DNA of 6,342 nt. It comes from Paenibacillus sp. (lineage in GTDB: Bacteria > Bacillota > Bacilli > Paenibacillales > Paenibacillaceae). The stretch lies in the NCBI GenBank assembly GCA_029256665.1, contig JAQSXN010000243.1, positions 1-6,342 on the forward strand, in the 5' to 3' direction. The notes beneath the pieces were generated by a model, which saw only the letters and a program-made list of their open reading frames with translations, did not search any database and was not told where the DNA came from. Below are positions 6,315 to 6,342 of the stretch, one piece after another; within the stretch, counting starts at the first letter, position 1; every line of letters starts with the position of its first letter. Both the position numbers and the translations under genes were made by a program.

Positions 6315-6342
6315 CAGTGAGAAATGCAGAAAAACCAGGCAC

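Overview
The window carries most of an opine-metallophore (staphylopine-type) locus. It has three biosynthetic genes reading right (cntK, cntL, cntM) and the start of an ABC importer operon reading left (cntA, cntB, 5' part of cntC), split by a 234-bp AT-rich divergent control region. The genes look Firmicute: strong AAGGAG/GGAGG ribosome binding sites, a TTG start, a lipoprotein-type solute-binding protein and sigma-A-type promoters. The fairly GC-rich coding sequence, the resemblance to S. aureus Cnt proteins (recalled from memory, not searched) and a palindromic intergenic element suggest Paenibacillus or a relative. That genus call is inference.

Layout. Positions 1-318 (-): N-terminal third of the permease CntC, cut by the window edge. 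319-1251 (-): permease CntB, TTG start. 1305-2915 (-): lipoprotein CntA, which binds the metal-metallophore complex. 2916-3149: back-to-back promoters and at least four palindromic operator-like sites of Zur/Fur type. 3150-4010 (+): histidine racemase CntK. 4007-4831 (+): nicotianamine-synthase-like aminobutyrate transferase CntL. 4831-6135 (+): opine dehydrogenase CntM. 6136-6231: nothing recognisable. 6232-6314: a palindromic element that looks like a dispersed repeat.

How it works together. CntK would supply D-histidine. CntL would add an aminobutyrate group from S-adenosylmethionine. CntM would reductively condense the intermediate with a 2-oxo acid using NAD(P)H. The metallophore would be exported, bind zinc or other divalent metals outside the cell, and be recovered by CntA and the CntB/CntC permease. 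The ATPases (CntD/CntF) and an exporter (CntE-like) are not in the window; they may lie beyond the left edge. CntM keeps an aspartate (D152) at the position that in S. aureus CntM goes with pyruvate rather than 2-oxoglutarate use. With CntK present, the predicted product is therefore staphylopine rather than the D-His/2-oxoglutarate opine (bacillopaline) attributed to Paenibacillus mucilaginosus. The system is a known type; what stands out is the predicted product in this host type and the symmetric divergent control region.
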